Part shown: in pieces, positions 47,264 to 58,302 of the stretch
How positions within the stretch are numbered: position 1 is the stretch's first letter
Layout: each line of letters starts with the position of its first letter
Assembly (NCBI GenBank): GCA_020249435.1
Contig: JADCFQ010000008.1
Location: forward strand, 101,446 to 165,445
DNA length: 64,000 nucleotides
Direction: 5' to 3'
Source of the DNA: Roseomonas sp.
GTDB taxonomy: Bacteria > Pseudomonadota > Alphaproteobacteria > Acetobacterales > Acetobacteraceae
Position numbers and translations under genes: made by a program
The notes under the pieces: model-generated
Databases searched by the model: none
What the model was told of the DNA's origin: nothing
The model's input: only the letters and a program-made list of their open reading frames with translations

Positions 47264-49321
47264 ATGGCGAAGGTCACGGTTGATGGCATTGAAGTGGAAG
47301 TCCCGAACGGGTCTTCCGTGCTGCAAGCCTGCGAAGCTGCGGGCAAGGAAATCCCGCGCTTTTGCTATCATGAACGCCTCAGCGTCGCCGGCAATTGCCG
47401 CATGTGCCTGGTGGAAGTGGAAAAGGCGCCAAAGCCAGTCGCTTCCTGCGCCTATCCGGTGATGGATGGGATGAAGGTGTTCACCGACACGCCCGTGGTG
47501 CGCAATGCGCGGCGCGGTGTCATGGAATTTCTGCTGATCAATCACCCGCTGGATTGCCCGATCTGCGATCAGGGTGGTGAATGTGATTTGCAGGATCAGG
47601 CCTATGCCTATGGCCATGACAGATCGCGTTACGGCGAAGCCAAGCGGGCGGTGAAGGATAAGAATATCGGCCCGCTCATCAAAACAGTGATGACGCGCTG
47701 CATTCAATGCACACGCTGCGTGCGCTTTGCCGCCGAGGTTGCCGGTACGCCGGAGCTTGGCGGGACCAATCGCGGCGAGAATATGGAAATCGGCACCTAT
47801 GTGGAAAAGGCGCTGACCTCTGAGCTTTCCGGCAATTTGATTGATATCTGCCCGGTCGGTGCGCTGACCAGCCGGCCTTATGCTTTCGTGTCTCGGCCGT
47901 GGGAATTGCGCAAGACGGATGGCATTGATGTGCTGGATGCTGTGGGTGCGAATATCCGCATTGATACACGCGGCCCCGAAGTGTTGCGTATTTTGCCGCG
48001 CATCAATGAGGCGGTGAATGAGGAATGGATGGCCGATCGCGGTCGCTTTTCCTTTGATGGGCTGAAGCGCCGCCGGCTGGATCGGCCCTGGCTGCGCAAG
48101 GATGGCCGCATGGTCGCGGCAAGCTGGGCGGAAGCCTTCGCTGCCATTGCTGCCAGGCTGGCGCAAACGCCGGCGGATCGGATTGGTGCGGTGGCGGGTT
48201 CGCTCGCTGATGCGGAAAGCGTGCTGGCGCTCAAGGATCTGATGGCGGCCTATGGCAGCGCCAATCTGGATTGCCGGGAAGATGGCGCGGCGATTGATGG
48301 CGCGCGTGCTGATTTCTATCGCTTCAACACGACCATCGCCGGGATTGAAGAAGCCGATGCGCTGCTGATCATTGGCGCTGACCCGCGCAAGGAAGCGCCG
48401 GTCTTGAATGCGCGCATTCGCAAGCGCTGGGCGCAGGGGCGTTTTCCGGTCGGCTTCATCGGGCCGGCGGGCGTTGATCTGACCTATAGCGCGCAGCATT
48501 TGGGCGAAGGCCCGGCGGTGATCTCGGCGCTGCTGGATGGTTCGCATCCTTTCGCCGCAACGCTGAAGGCCGCGCAAAAGCCCATGCTGATCCTGGGGCG
48601 TGGTGCCATTGCGCGCGCTGATGGTGCGGCGGTGCTGGCAGCCGCATGGCGCTTGGCGGCCGAGGCCGGCATGCTGAAGCCTGATTGGCATGGCTTCAAT
48701 CTGCTGCATCATTTCGGCGGTGAGGTCGGCGCCTTGGAGCTCGGCTTCCTGCCGGGGCAGGGGGCCAAGGACCTTGCCGCGATGCTCGGCGGTGGCGTGG
48801 ATGCGCTGTGGCTGCTGAATGCGGATGGCTTTGATCCGGCGCGCATTCCGGCAAGCACTTTTGTGATCTATCAGGGCCATCATGGTGATGCCATGGCGGC
48901 CCGTGCGGATGTGCTGCTGCCAGGTGCCGCCTATACCGAAAAGGACGCGACCTGGGTGAATACCGAAGGCCGCGCTCAGCGCAGCTATCGCGCCATTCAC
49001 CCGCCAGGCGAAGCGCGCGAGGATTGGCGCATCATTCGCGCCTTTAGTGAGGGTGTTGGCAAGACGCTGCCTTACAATGATCTGGATGCGCTGCGGGAGC
49101 GGCTGGCGAGTGTCAGCACAGTCTTCGCGCGCATTGGCGAAGTGGCGGCTTCAGGCTGCGCCGATATGGCCGGCCCGCAAGCGCGCGCTACGATGGAAGC
49201 GGCGCCCTTCCGCCTGCCGATTACGGAATATCACCGCGCCGATGTGATCAGCCGTGCATCGGATGTCATGGCGGAATGCGCCGCGGTCTATGGGCCGCAA
49301 CCGGCTTTGGCGGCGGAGTAG
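47264..49321 (+). CDS. nuoG: NADH-quinone oxidoreductase subunit G
   Basis: A 685-residue iron-sulfur subunit. The N-terminal ferredoxin domain has [19 protein letters not shown] (about 33-51). [20 protein letters not shown] segment with an HDRSRY follows, and then the 4Fe-4S region [10 protein letters not shown] with [14 protein letters not shown]. The large molybdopterin-oxidoreductase-like domain fills the C terminus but has lost the cofactor. The stop codon overlaps nothing; nuoH starts 4 bases later. A long open frame on the opposite strand is a shadow. Confidence 0.97.
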   Translation: MAKVTVDGIEVEVPNGSSVLQACEAAGKEIPRFCYHERLSVAGNCRMCLVEVEKAPKPVASCAYPVMDGMKVFTDTPVVRNARRGVMEFLLINHPLDCPICDQGGECDLQDQAYAYGHDRSRYGEAKRAVKDKNIGPLIKTVMTRCIQCTRCVRFAAEVAGTPELGGTNRGENMEIGTYVEKALTSELSGNLIDICPVGALTSRPYAFVSRPWELRKTDGIDVLDAVGANIRIDTRGPEVLRILPRINEAVNEEWMADRGRFSFDGLKRRRLDRPWLRKDGRMVAASWAEAFAAIAARLAQTPADRIGAVAGSLADAESVLALKDLMAAYGSANLDCREDGAAIDGARADFYRFNTTIAGIEEADALLIIGADPRKEAPVLNARIRKRWAQGRFPVGFIGPAGVDLTYSAQHLGEGPAVISALLDGSHPFAATLKAAQKPMLILGRGAIARADGAAVLAAAWRLAAEAGMLKPDWHGFNLLHHFGGEVGALELGFLPGQGAKDLAAMLGGGVDALWLLNADGFDPARIPASTFVIYQGHHGDAMAARADVLLPGAAYTEKDATWVNTEGRAQRSYRAIHPPGEAREDWRIIRAFSEGVGKTLPYNDLDALRERLASVSTVFARIGEVAASGCADMAGPQARATMEAAPFRLPITEYHRADVISRASDVMAECAAVYGPQPALAAE

Positions 49322-49325
49322 GGCG

Positions 49326-50336
49326 ATGAGTGAATTTCTTGCCTCCCCCATTGGTGTCCTGGCGCTGACAGTCGCCAAGGCTTTGGCACTGCTGGTGCCG
49401 CTGCTGGTGATGGTTGCCCTCCTGACGCTCGCTGAACGCAAGGTGCTGGCGGCGATGCAAATGCGCCGCGGCCCCAACGTGGTCGGCCCCTTTGGTTTGC
49501 TGCAGCCTTTTGCCGATGCGCTCAAGATGCTGCTCAAGGAAACTATTGTGCCGACAGGGGCGAATAAGCTCCTGTTCCTGTTCGCGCCGATGCTGACCTT
49601 CATGCTGGCCATGCTCGCCTGGGCGGTGATCCCGGTGAATGATGGTTGGGCGATTGCCGATATCAATGTCGGCATTCTCTATCTTTTCGCCATTTCTTCG
49701 CTGGGCGTTTACGGCATCATCATCGCGGGCTGGGCTTCCAATTCGAAATACGCGTTTCTGGGCGCGCTGCGCTCTGCCGCGCAGATGGTGTCTTACGAAG
49801 TCAGCATGGGCTTTGTGATTGTGACCGTGCTGCTTTGCGTGGGCTCGCTCAATCTGAACGCGATTGTGAAGGCGCAGGAGAATCTCTGGTTCTTCATCCC
49901 GCTATTTCCGATGTTTGTGATCTTCTTTATCTCAACACTGGCCGAGACCAATCGCGCGCCATTTGACTTGCCGGAAGGCGAAAGCGAATTGGTGGCCGGC
50001 TTCTTCGTTGAATATAGCAGCATGTCCTTCGCGCTATTCTTCCTTGGCGAATACGCGAATATGATCCTGATGGCGTCGCTGACGACCATTCTGTTCCTGG
50101 GGGGCTGGTATCCGCCGCTGGCGATTGAACCGCTCACCTGGATCCCGGGGCCGATCTGGTTCGTGCTGAAGGTCTGCTTCCTGCTGTTTGTCTTTATCTG
50201 GGTCCGCGCGACCTTCCCGCGCTACCGCTATGACCAGTTGATGCGGCTCGGCTGGAAGGTGTTTCTGCCCTTCAGCCTGATCTGGCTGGTGATTACCGCG
50301 GCGGTTCTGAAACTCACCGGCTGGCTGCCGGCTTGA
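49326..50336 (+). CDS. nuoH: NADH-quinone oxidoreductase subunit H
   Basis: From the ATG at 49326 the protein has 336 residues and eight membrane helices. [20 protein letters not shown] (about 36-55) and [20 protein letters not shown] (about 209-228) are the two conserved polar loops at the quinone entrance. [17 protein letters not shown] is in the last loop. NuoH joins the peripheral arm to the membrane arm. nuoI begins 13 bases after its stop. Confidence 0.97.
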   Translation: MSEFLASPIGVLALTVAKALALLVPLLVMVALLTLAERKVLAAMQMRRGPNVVGPFGLLQPFADALKMLLKETIVPTGANKLLFLFAPMLTFMLAMLAWAVIPVNDGWAIADINVGILYLFAISSLGVYGIIIAGWASNSKYAFLGALRSAAQMVSYEVSMGFVIVTVLLCVGSLNLNAIVKAQENLWFFIPLFPMFVIFFISTLAETNRAPFDLPEGESELVAGFFVEYSSMSFALFFLGEYANMILMASLTTILFLGGWYPPLAIEPLTWIPGPIWFVLKVCFLLFVFIWVRATFPRYRYDQLMRLGWKVFLPFSLIWLVITAAVLKLTGWLPA

Positions 50337-50349
50337 TGGGGCGCTGAAC

Positions 50350-50838
50350 ATGGCTTCTCTCGATCGCGTCGCACGCAGCCTGCTGCTTACGGAAATCGTC
50401 TCCGGCATGGCGCTTACCTTGAAGTATTTCTTCAAGAAGAAGGTGACGCTTAATTACCCTTATGAACGCGGGCCGCTCGGGCCGCGCTTCAAGGGTGAAC
50501 ATGCGCTGCGCCGCTACCCGAATGGCGAAGAACGCTGCATTGCCTGCAAACTGTGTGAGGCGGTGTGCCCCGCCCAGGCCATCACCATTGAAGCGGAGCC
50601 GCGCGAAGATGGCAGCCGCCGCACCACGCGCTACGACATTGATATGACGAAATGCATCTATTGCGGCTTGTGCGAAGAAGCCTGCCCGGTGGATGCCATT
50701 GTCGAAGGCCCGAATATGGAATTCGCGGTAGAGCGGCGGGAAGAACTTATCTACACCAAGGAAAAGCTGCTTGATAATGGCGATCGTTGGGAACCCATGC
50801 TGGCTGAGAGGCTACGCCTCGATGCGCCATATCGGTAA
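50350..50838 (+). CDS. nuoI: NADH-quinone oxidoreductase subunit I
   Basis: The 162-residue protein holds two 4Fe-4S clusters in [17 protein letters not shown] (about 60-76) and [16 protein letters not shown] (about 99-114). The N terminus [17 protein letters not shown] anchors it at the membrane. It carries electrons from NuoG to NuoB. The ATG at 50350 agrees with the family start. Confidence 0.97.
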   Translation: MASLDRVARSLLLTEIVSGMALTLKYFFKKKVTLNYPYERGPLGPRFKGEHALRRYPNGEERCIACKLCEAVCPAQAITIEAEPREDGSRRTTRYDIDMTKCIYCGLCEEACPVDAIVEGPNMEFAVERREELIYTKEKLLDNGDRWEPMLAERLRLDAPYR

Positions 50839-50853
50839 GGGAAGGGGCGTTTG

Positions 50854-51540
50854 ATGATTGCCGCTCTTGCCTTTTACGCTTTCGCCGCGGTGCTGATTGG
50901 TTCCGCTGTCATGGTGGTGACCAGCCGGAACCCCGTGCATAGCGTGCTGTTCCTGATCCTGGCCTTCTTCAATGCGGCGGGCTTGTTCCTGCTTGCGGGG
51001 GCTGAATTCCTCGCGATGATCCTGGTCATTGTCTATGTCGGTGCGGTCGCGGTGCTGTTCCTGTTCGTGGTCATGATGCTGGATATTGACTTTGCGCGTT
51101 TGCGTGAGGGCTTTCAGCGCTATGCCCCAATTGGCGCGCTGATCGGCCTGGTGTTGCTCGTGCAATTGGTCATGGTGATGATCGGCTGGAGCACGGCGCC
51201 AGGGGCGATGGCACTTCGGCTTAATGAAACGCCGGCGGATATCGCGAATGCGGAAGCGCTTGGGCGCATTCTCTATACCGATTACATCTATCTATTTCAG
51301 GGTTGCGGCCTGATCCTGCTGGTGGCGATGATCGGCGCCATTGTGCTGACGCTGCGCGACAAGCCGAATTCCAAGCGGCAGAATATCGCGGAACAGATCG
51401 CGCGCGCGGGGTCTGTGACGAATGTCGCGGTGCCAACCGGGGCGGGGCTGAAGCAATTGGGCATTCGTCGCCCGCCACTGCCCGAGGAAGCCGCGCCCAA
51501 GCCCATTGAGCATCACCACGGCCATGGGGGGCATCACTGA
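50854..51540 (+). CDS. nuoJ: NADH-quinone oxidoreductase subunit J
   Basis: From the ATG at 50854 (GGAAGGGG upstream) the protein has 228 residues with five membrane helices. [19 protein letters not shown] near 57-75 is the conserved third helix with the flexible pi-bulge region. The last residues are histidine-rich, [10 protein letters not shown], after a charged linker not seen in E. coli NuoJ. nuoK starts 1 base later. Confidence 0.95.
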   Translation: MIAALAFYAFAAVLIGSAVMVVTSRNPVHSVLFLILAFFNAAGLFLLAGAEFLAMILVIVYVGAVAVLFLFVVMMLDIDFARLREGFQRYAPIGALIGLVLLVQLVMVMIGWSTAPGAMALRLNETPADIANAEALGRILYTDYIYLFQGCGLILLVAMIGAIVLTLRDKPNSKRQNIAEQIARAGSVTNVAVPTGAGLKQLGIRRPPLPEEAAPKPIEHHHGHGGHH

Positions 51541-51541
51541 C

Positions 51542-51850
51542 ATGACCATCGGCCTGTCCCATTTCCTGACCGTGGCGGCGATCCTGTTCGTCCTTGGCAT
51601 TTTCGGGATTTTCCTGAACCGCAAGAATGTCATCGTCATTCTGATGTCGGTGGAATTGATCCTGCTATCGGTCAATCTGAACCTGGTGGCGTTTTCGGCG
51701 CATTTGAATGATCTGGCGGGCCAGGTCTTCACCATGTTCATCCTGACCGTAGCTGCGGCTGAAGCCGCGATTGGCCTTGCCATTCTTGTCGTTTACTTCC
51801 GCAACCGCGGTTCGATCGAGGTCGAGGATATCTCGACCCTGAAGGGTTAG
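51542..51850 (+). CDS. nuoK: NADH-quinone oxidoreductase subunit K
   Basis: The ATG at 51542 gives 102 residues and three membrane helices. The conserved glutamates are in [18 protein letters not shown] (about 32-49) and in [13 protein letters not shown] (about 69-81), which carry the proton path. An upstream in-frame start at 51506 overlaps nuoJ's tail and is rejected. nuoL follows 4 bases after. Confidence 0.96.
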   Translation: MTIGLSHFLTVAAILFVLGIFGIFLNRKNVIVILMSVELILLSVNLNLVAFSAHLNDLAGQVFTMFILTVAAAEAAIGLAILVVYFRNRGSIEVEDISTLKG

Positions 51851-51854
51851 CGCG

Positions 51855-53765
51855 ATGTTTGTCGGCGCCGTTTTCTTCCCGCTGCTGGGTGCGACCATTG
51901 CGGGCTTCTTTGGTCGCTGGATTGGCGACAAGGCTTCGCAATGGGTGACGGTTCTCTGCATGGCCTTGGCCGCCATTTGCGGGGTTGCGGCCTTCATTGA
52001 AGTTGCCTTGGGCCATGCGCCGCAAACAATTGTGCTGCTGCGCTTTCTGGATGTTGGGTCCTTCGGGCTTGATTGGGCGCTCCGCTACGACACGCTGAGT
52101 GTGGTCATGGTGGCGATGGTTACCTGCATATCCACGCTGATCCATCTTTATAGCGTCGGCTATATGTCGCATGACCCGACCACGCCGCGCTTCTTCGCCT
52201 ATCTTTCCTTGTTCACCTTCATGATGCTGATGCTGGTGACCGCGGATAATCTGGTGCAGCTGTTCTTTGGCTGGGAAGGTGTTGGTCTCGCTTCCTATCT
52301 GCTCATTGGCTATTGGTATGAAAAGGAAAGCGCCTGCGCGGCGGCGATGAAGGCCTTCATTGTCAATCGCGTCGGCGATCTGTTTTTCATGCTGGGGCTT
52401 TGCCTGACCTTCTGGGTTTTTGGGTCAATCGAATTCAGCGAAATCTTCGGCGCCATTGATCAACACAAGGATGCGCGCTTTGGCGGCCTGCCGGCTTATG
52501 AGGTGATTTGCATCCTGCTCTTCCTTGGCGCTTGCGGTAAATCGGCGCAGCTTGGTCTGCACACCTGGTTGCCGGATGCGATGGAAGGCCCGACGCCGGT
52601 TTCCGCCCTGATCCATGCGGCGACGATGGTGACGGCGGGCGTGTTTCTGGTCGCGCGCATGTCGCCAGTGTTTGAATATGCGCCAACCGCCCTTGCCATC
52701 GTGACGGTGGTGGGCGCTTCAACAGCGCTATTTGCTGCGACGATTGGCTGCGTGCAGAACGATATCAAGCGCATCATCGCCTATTCCACCTGTTCGCAGC
52801 TTGGCTACATGTTCTTCGCGGCTGGCGTCGGTGCCTATCAGGGCGCGGTGTTTCATCTGTTCACCCATGCCTTCTTCAAGGCGCTGCTGTTCCTCTCGGC
52901 CGGTTCGGTCATTCACGCCATGTCGGAAGAACAGGATATCCGCAAAATGGGTGGCATCTGGAAGAAGATTCCGGTGACCTATGCGGTGATGTGGATTGGC
53001 TCCCTCGCACTTGCGGGCGTGCCTTATTTCGCTGGCTATTATTCCAAGGATTTCGTGCTGGAAGCCGCCTATGCGGCGCATTCCGGGGTTGGGATCTATG
53101 CCTTTATCTGCGGCCTGCTCGCGGCCTTTCTGACTGCCTTCTATTCCTGGCGCCTGCTGATCCTGACCTTTCACGGCAAGCCGCGGGCGGATCATCACAC
53201 CATGGAACATGTGCATGAAAGCCCGGCGGTGATGCTGGTGCCGCTGCTGTTGCTGGCGGTGGGCGCGGTGTTTGCGGGTGCCGTCTTCGCGCCTTCCTTC
53301 ATCGGCCATCATTGGGAAGAATTCTGGAACGGCGCGATCGTCAATGCAGCCCATAATCACATCATGCATCATGTGCATGAAGTCCCTGGCTGGGTGCCGC
53401 TTGCGCCCACCATTGTCGGGCTTGGCGGCATCGCGCTTGCCTATGTGATGTATGTTTTTGTGCCGAGCCTGCCGGCAGCGCTCGCGAATGCGCTGCCTGG
53501 GGTGCATCGGTTCCTGCTCAACAAATGGTATTTTGATGAGCTTTATGACGCGATCTTTGTGCGCCCAGCACGTGCGCTCGCGCGCGGCTTTTGGAAGATT
53601 GGCGATGTGCGCATCATTGATGGTGTGCCGAACGGACTTGCCGCATCGGTCGCCGGTGCGGCGCGTCAGGCGGTTGCGCTGCAAACCGGGCGCGTTGCGA
53701 GTTACGCCTTCACCATGATTGTGGGGCTTGTTGTGCTTGTTTCTCTGCTGTTGTTCGGGGGCTGA
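51855..53765 (+). CDS. nuoL: NADH-quinone oxidoreductase subunit L
   Basis: A 636-residue antiporter-like proton-pumping subunit with about 16 membrane helices. FFGWEGVGLASYLLIGYWYE near 136-155 carries the key Glu. GACGKSAQLGLHTWLPDAME (about 221-240) holds the pumping Lys, and IKRIIAYSTCSQLGYMF (about 305-321) follows. The long C-terminal lateral helix begins after a His-rich loop near 440-520. nuoM begins 2 bases after the stop. Confidence 0.97.
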   Translation: MFVGAVFFPLLGATIAGFFGRWIGDKASQWVTVLCMALAAICGVAAFIEVALGHAPQTIVLLRFLDVGSFGLDWALRYDTLSVVMVAMVTCISTLIHLYSVGYMSHDPTTPRFFAYLSLFTFMMLMLVTADNLVQLFFGWEGVGLASYLLIGYWYEKESACAAAMKAFIVNRVGDLFFMLGLCLTFWVFGSIEFSEIFGAIDQHKDARFGGLPAYEVICILLFLGACGKSAQLGLHTWLPDAMEGPTPVSALIHAATMVTAGVFLVARMSPVFEYAPTALAIVTVVGASTALFAATIGCVQNDIKRIIAYSTCSQLGYMFFAAGVGAYQGAVFHLFTHAFFKALLFLSAGSVIHAMSEEQDIRKMGGIWKKIPVTYAVMWIGSLALAGVPYFAGYYSKDFVLEAAYAAHSGVGIYAFICGLLAAFLTAFYSWRLLILTFHGKPRADHHTMEHVHESPAVMLVPLLLLAVGAVFAGAVFAPSFIGHHWEEFWNGAIVNAAHNHIMHHVHEVPGWVPLAPTIVGLGGIALAYVMYVFVPSLPAALANALPGVHRFLLNKWYFDELYDAIFVRPARALARGFWKIGDVRIIDGVPNGLAASVAGAARQAVALQTGRVASYAFTMIVGLVVLVSLLLFGG

Positions 53766-53767
53766 AG

Positions 53768-55279
53768 ATGATGGGTGTCGGTTTCCCCTTGCTCAGCCTG
53801 CTGACTTTCCTGCCCTTGGCAGGGGTGGCAATCATCCTCGCCGTGCGTGGTGATGAGCAGACAGTCGCGAGCAATGCGCGCTGGACCGCGCTTTGGACCA
53901 GCCTGATTACCTTCATGCTCTCGCTCGTGCTGTGGTTCCGTTTTGACAAGAATGAGGCGGAATTCCAATTCGTTGAAAGGCTGGATTGGCTCGCGGATTT
54001 TGGTGTCACCTATCACATGGGGGTGGATGGCATTTCGGTGCTGTTTGTCCTGCTCTCCACGCTGCTGACGCTCATCTGCATCCTGTCTTCCTGGGAGGCT
54101 GTGCAGAGCCGCGTGCGCGAATACATGATCGCCTTCCTGATCCTTGAGACCATGATGGTCGGCATGTTCTGCGCGTTGGATTTCGTGGTCTTCTACATCT
54201 TCTTCGAAGGCGTGCTGATCCCGATGTTCCTGATCATCGGGGTTTGGGGCGGGCAGCGGCGTGTTTATGCGGCTTTCAAGCTGTTTCTTTATACGCTGCT
54301 TGGGTCCGTGCTGATGCTGCTGGCCATTCTGCTGCTGTGGTACAAGGCCGGCACCACGGATATTGTGGAGCTATTTACGCTTACCATTCCGCCATCGCTG
54401 CAGACCTGGATCTTCCTGGCGTTCTTTGCATCCTTCGCGGTGAAGGTGCCGATGTGGCCGGTGCATACCTGGCTGCCCGATGCGCATGTGGAGGCACCTA
54501 CGGCGGGGTCTGTCATTCTGGCCGGTGTGCTGTTGAAGATGGGTGCTTACGGGTTCCTTCGCTTCAGCCTGCCCTTGCTGCCGGTCGCGAGTGCGGAATT
54601 CGCGCCCTGGATTTTCGCGCTATCCATTGTCGCCATTGTCTATACTTCGCTGGTGGCGCTCGCGCAGGAAGATATGAAGAAGCTGATTGCCTATTCATCG
54701 GTCGCGCATATGGGCATTGTGACGCTTGGGATTTTCACCTTCACGCAGCAGGGGCTTTCGGGCGCCTTGTTCACCATGCTCTCGCACGGCGTGGTTTCCA
54801 GCGCGCTGTTTCTCTGCGTTGGTGTTTTGTATGACCGGGTGCATTCGCGCGAAATTGCGCGTTATGGCGGGGTCGCGAAGATCATGCCGGCCTATGCCCT
54901 GGTCTTCATGCTCTTCACCATGGCCTCTGTCGCGCTGCCTGGGTTGGCTGGTTTCCCCGGCGAATTGCTGGTGATCCTGGGTGCCTGGAAGGTGAACCCC
55001 TGGGTTGCCTTCGGGGCGGCGCTCGGCATGATCCTGGGTGCCGCTTATATGCTCTACCTCTATCGCCGCGTTGTCTTCGGGCGCATCACGCGCGATGATT
55101 TGCGCGGTCTGCTTGATCTTTCGCCGCGCGAATATGCGGTATTCGCGCCGCTGATTGTGCTCACCATCTGGATGGGCATTTCGCCACAAAGTTTCCTGTC
55201 CTTCTTTGAAGCCTCCGTCGCGGCGCTGGTGGAACGGCATCATGCCGCGCTGAGTGCTGCACGGCTCGCAGGGTTGTAA
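53768..55279 (+). CDS. nuoM: NADH-quinone oxidoreductase subunit M
   Basis: A 503-residue antiporter-like subunit with 14 membrane helices. MVGMFCALDFVVFYIFFEGV at about 128-147 includes the proton-path Glu. FAVKVPMWPVHTWLPDAHVE (about 223-242) includes the Lys, and MKKLIAYSSVAHMGIVTLG is near 302-320. Either of two adjacent ATGs (53768 or 53771) may be used. nuoN starts 4 bases after the stop. Confidence 0.97.
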   Translation: MMGVGFPLLSLLTFLPLAGVAIILAVRGDEQTVASNARWTALWTSLITFMLSLVLWFRFDKNEAEFQFVERLDWLADFGVTYHMGVDGISVLFVLLSTLLTLICILSSWEAVQSRVREYMIAFLILETMMVGMFCALDFVVFYIFFEGVLIPMFLIIGVWGGQRRVYAAFKLFLYTLLGSVLMLLAILLLWYKAGTTDIVELFTLTIPPSLQTWIFLAFFASFAVKVPMWPVHTWLPDAHVEAPTAGSVILAGVLLKMGAYGFLRFSLPLLPVASAEFAPWIFALSIVAIVYTSLVALAQEDMKKLIAYSSVAHMGIVTLGIFTFTQQGLSGALFTMLSHGVVSSALFLCVGVLYDRVHSREIARYGGVAKIMPAYALVFMLFTMASVALPGLAGFPGELLVILGAWKVNPWVAFGAALGMILGAAYMLYLYRRVVFGRITRDDLRGLLDLSPREYAVFAPLIVLTIWMGISPQSFLSFFEASVAALVERHHAALSAARLAGL

Positions 55280-55283
55280 GATC

Positions 55284-56705
55284 ATGAATTGGATGCTCGC
55301 CCTGCCTGAAATTGTGCTGGCCTTCGCCGGCCTTGCCATTCTGATGATTGGTGTGGTGCCGCGGCAGAATATGTTTTTCGGCTGCACCATGGCTTCCATT
55401 GGCGCCCTGGTGGTGACCGCCGCGCTGGTGCTGACGGTGCCGGATGGTACGGGCTTCGCCGGTCAGGTGATTTCCGATGGTTTCGCGCGTTTCATGAAGC
55501 TGCTGGTGCTGCTGGGGGCAGCGATTGGCATGCTGATGGCGATTGATTTCAACACGCGCGAAGGGCTGGATCGCTTCGAATATCCGGTGCTGCTGCTGTT
55601 TGCGACCCTTGGCATGCTGATCATGCTGAGTGCGAATGATTTCATGACCGTCTATATCGGCTTGGAATTGCTCTCGCTCAGCCTTTACGTGGTGGCGGCC
55701 TTTCATCGCGATAATGAACAATCCGCCGAAGCCGGCTTGAAGTATTTCGTGCTCGGCGCCTTGGCCTCTGGCCTGTTCCTTTATGGCGCGTCCCTGGTCT
55801 ATGGCTTTGCCGGCACAACAAGTTTTGAGCGTATTGCGCTTGCCCTGGTTGATCCCGCAAGCCGCAGCCAGGGGCTGACTTTGGGGCTGATCTTCATCCT
55901 TGCTGGCCTGGCCTTCAAGGTTTCCGCCGTGCCCTTCCATATGTGGACGCCCGATGTCTATGAAGGTGCGCCCACACCGGTCACGGCGTTTTTCGCCGCC
56001 GCGCCGAAAGTGGCGGCGATTGCGCTGCTGACGCGTGTGCTGGCCGGGCCTTTTGCGGAAATTGCCGCGCAATGGCAGCAGGTCATTATTCTTGTCTCAC
56101 TCGCTTCCATGGTGCTGGGTGCGCTGGCGGCCGTTGGGCAGCGCGATATCAAGCGGCTGATGGCCTATTCCTCGATCGGCCATATCGGCTATGCGCTGAT
56201 GGGGTTAGCGGTCGCGAGTGATGAGGGCCTGCATGGTCTGGTTGTCTATATGGCGATCTATCTCGCGATGAATCTCGGCACCTTCGCGGTGCTGATCGCC
56301 ATGCGCCGCCAGGGCAAGGCAGTATCGCGCATTGAAGACCTGGCCGGGCTTGGCAAGACCGATCCCGCCATGGCGATGTGGATGACGATCTTCATGTTCT
56401 CCATGGCCGGCATTCCGCCACTCGCGGGCTTTTTCGGGAAGCTATACGTGTTTCTGGCCGCAGTGCAGGGCGGGTTCTGGACACTCGCGGTGGTGGGGGT
56501 GCTCACCTCCGTGATCTCGGCCTTTTATTATCTGCGAGTCGTGAAGGTGATGTATTTCGATGAGGCGCAGGCACCTTTGGATGGCCGGCCGGCGACGCTC
56601 ACGATGGTGATGGGCATTTCCGGCATTTTCACCACGCTGTTCTTCCTGATGCCGGCACCTTTGGTGCGCGCGGCGCAGGAGGCTGTCTCCGCGCTGGTCA
56701 GCTGA
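55284..56705 (+). CDS. nuoN: NADH-quinone oxidoreductase subunit N
   Basis: From the ATG at 55284 the protein has 473 residues with 14 membrane helices. TVYIGLELLSLSLYVVAAF (about 122-140) and AGLAFKVSAVPFHMWTPDVY (about 209-228) hold the Glu and Lys of the proton path. RDIKRLMAYSSIGHIGYALM is near 287-306. It is the last complex I subunit gene. birA follows after 30 bases with no terminator, so the transcript may continue. Confidence 0.97.
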   Translation: MNWMLALPEIVLAFAGLAILMIGVVPRQNMFFGCTMASIGALVVTAALVLTVPDGTGFAGQVISDGFARFMKLLVLLGAAIGMLMAIDFNTREGLDRFEYPVLLLFATLGMLIMLSANDFMTVYIGLELLSLSLYVVAAFHRDNEQSAEAGLKYFVLGALASGLFLYGASLVYGFAGTTSFERIALALVDPASRSQGLTLGLIFILAGLAFKVSAVPFHMWTPDVYEGAPTPVTAFFAAAPKVAAIALLTRVLAGPFAEIAAQWQQVIILVSLASMVLGALAAVGQRDIKRLMAYSSIGHIGYALMGLAVASDEGLHGLVVYMAIYLAMNLGTFAVLIAMRRQGKAVSRIEDLAGLGKTDPAMAMWMTIFMFSMAGIPPLAGFFGKLYVFLAAVQGGFWTLAVVGVLTSVISAFYYLRVVKVMYFDEAQAPLDGRPATLTMVMGISGIFTTLFFLMPAPLVRAAQEAVSALVS

Positions 56706-56735
56706 GAAGCTGCGCGTAGCGGTGCGAAGTGCCTC

Positions 56736-57476
56736 ATGCCGGTGGATGCAAAGCTTGCCTTTCGGCTGGAATGTCATGCCGCATTGGAGAGTACCTCAAC
56801 CACGCTGAAGCAGCGCGCGGAGGCCGGTGAGGCCGAAGGGCTTGCCATTCAGGCGCTGCGGCAAAGCGCGGGCAGGGGGCGGCAGGGCAGGGGGTGGGAA
56901 AGTGCTCCGGGTAATCTCTACCTATCCGTGCTGCTGCGCCCCGAAATGCCGTTGCGTGAGGCGCCGCAATGGTCCTTTGTCGCGGCGGTGGCCCTGGCGG
57001 AAACGCTCGCGCCATTGCTGCCTGAAACCGCGCAGCCAAGCCTGAAATGGCCGAATGATGTTCTGCTGCAAGGTGACAAGCTCGCGGGCATTCTGGTGGA
57101 AACCGGGATCACCGCTGACCATGGGCTTGATTGGATCTGCATCGGGATTGGTGTGAATATAACGAACAAACCAAAGCTGCCGGATCGCGCCACTCGCTGC
57201 CTTGCCGAATACCTGCCCGATCCGCCCACGCCGCAAGCGCTGGCCACGGCGCTGCTTCACAATCTTGGCCATTGGCATGAGGCGCGTCTGCGCCATGGTT
57301 TCGCGCCCATCCGCGATGCCTGGCTCCGCCACGGTCCCGCAATGGGTGCGGCGGTTTCGGTAAGGCGCGATGGCGCGCTAATTGAAGGCGCCTTCGCCGG
57401 GCTTTCGCCTGAAGGCGCCTTGATGCTTGCCAAAGGCCGCGAAGTTCAGCTTATTCTGGCCGGGGAGATCATTTGA
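56736..57476 (+). CDS. birA: Biotin--[acetyl-CoA-carboxylase] ligase
   Basis: The 246-residue enzyme has only the catalytic and C-terminal domains. The N-terminal DNA-binding domain of E. coli BirA is absent, so it cannot be a biotin repressor. QSAGRGRQGRGWESAPGNLY at about 44-63 binds biotinyl-AMP. LKWPNDVLLQGDKLAGILVE (about 103-122) has the catalytic Lys. It attaches biotin to carboxylases. coaX starts 3 bases after the stop. nuoN-birA-coaX-rnj is a typical alphaproteobacterial order. Confidence 0.93.
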   Translation: MPVDAKLAFRLECHAALESTSTTLKQRAEAGEAEGLAIQALRQSAGRGRQGRGWESAPGNLYLSVLLRPEMPLREAPQWSFVAAVALAETLAPLLPETAQPSLKWPNDVLLQGDKLAGILVETGITADHGLDWICIGIGVNITNKPKLPDRATRCLAEYLPDPPTPQALATALLHNLGHWHEARLRHGFAPIRDAWLRHGPAMGAAVSVRRDGALIEGAFAGLSPEGALMLAKGREVQLILAGEII

Positions 57477-57479
57477 CCC

Positions 57480-58298
57480 ATGCTACTCGCCATTGATGCC
57501 GGCAATACCAATGTTGTTTTCGCGGTCCATGACGGCACGGAATGGCGCGGGCGTTGGCGCATTGCCACGCGCCCTGACCGCACTTCCGATGAATATGCCG
57601 TGTGGCTGCTGGCACTTTTTCAACATGCCGGCGTGAAGCCCACTGACATTCTGCGCTGCGTGATCGGCACCGTGGTGCCGGCGGCACTTTACAATCTGCG
57701 TCGGCTTTGCCGCGAATGGATGGATTGCGAACCCCTGATCGCGCGCGCGCCGCTTGATTGGGGTTTCGCCATTCGTGTGGACCGGCCGGAGGAAGTCGGC
57801 GCTGACCGCCTGTTGAATGCGCTTGCCGCGCATACCCGGTATGGCGGGCCGCTGATTGTGATTGATTTCGGCACCGCCACCACTTTCGATGTGGTGGATG
57901 GCGATGGGTCTTATCTGGGTGGTGCCATTTCGCCGGGCATCAATCTTTCCATCGAAGCGCTGCACAAGGCCGCCGCGCGCCTGCCCCGCATCGGCATTGG
58001 CCGCCCGCAGTCCGTGATTGGCCGCGCCACTGTCCCCGCCATGCAATCGGGCATTTATTGGGGCTATGTCGGTCTGGTGGAGGGTATTGTCTCCCGCATC
58101 AAGGCGGAGTTTGGCGGGCCGATGAAGGTGATTGGCACTGGCGGCCTGGCGCCGCTATTCGCCGAGGGCACCCTTGTCATTGAAAGAACCGATCCCGACA
58201 TAACCCTGGAAGGGTTGCGCCTGCTGGCCGAGCGTAATCCGTCTTCCGTTTTCCACCAAAGCGCGCTTCGCGATCCTCTTCGTTCGGATTCTGATTAG
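57480..58298 (+). CDS. coaX: Type III pantothenate kinase
   Basis: A 272-residue kinase of the acetate/sugar kinase fold. [18 protein letters not shown] at about 2-19 binds ATP phosphate. [17 protein letters not shown] (about 105-121) and [20 protein letters not shown] (about 126-145) are the family motifs. [11 protein letters not shown] follows. It makes 4'-phosphopantothenate for coenzyme A and is not feedback-inhibited by CoA. The ATG at 57480 fits the family start. rnj follows after 4 bases. Confidence 0.95.
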   Translation: MLLAIDAGNTNVVFAVHDGTEWRGRWRIATRPDRTSDEYAVWLLALFQHAGVKPTDILRCVIGTVVPAALYNLRRLCREWMDCEPLIARAPLDWGFAIRVDRPEEVGADRLLNALAAHTRYGGPLIVIDFGTATTFDVVDGDGSYLGGAISPGINLSIEALHKAAARLPRIGIGRPQSVIGRATVPAMQSGIYWGYVGLVEGIVSRIKAEFGGPMKVIGTGGLAPLFAEGTLVIERTDPDITLEGLRLLAERNPSSVFHQSALRDPLRSDSD

Positions 58299-58302
58299 CA
58301 CC

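Noticed and set aside
47243..49000. Long minus-strand open frame opposite nuoG (about 585 codons).
   Set aside because: nuoG is certain from its cluster motifs. The opposite frame has no start signal or recognisable domain.
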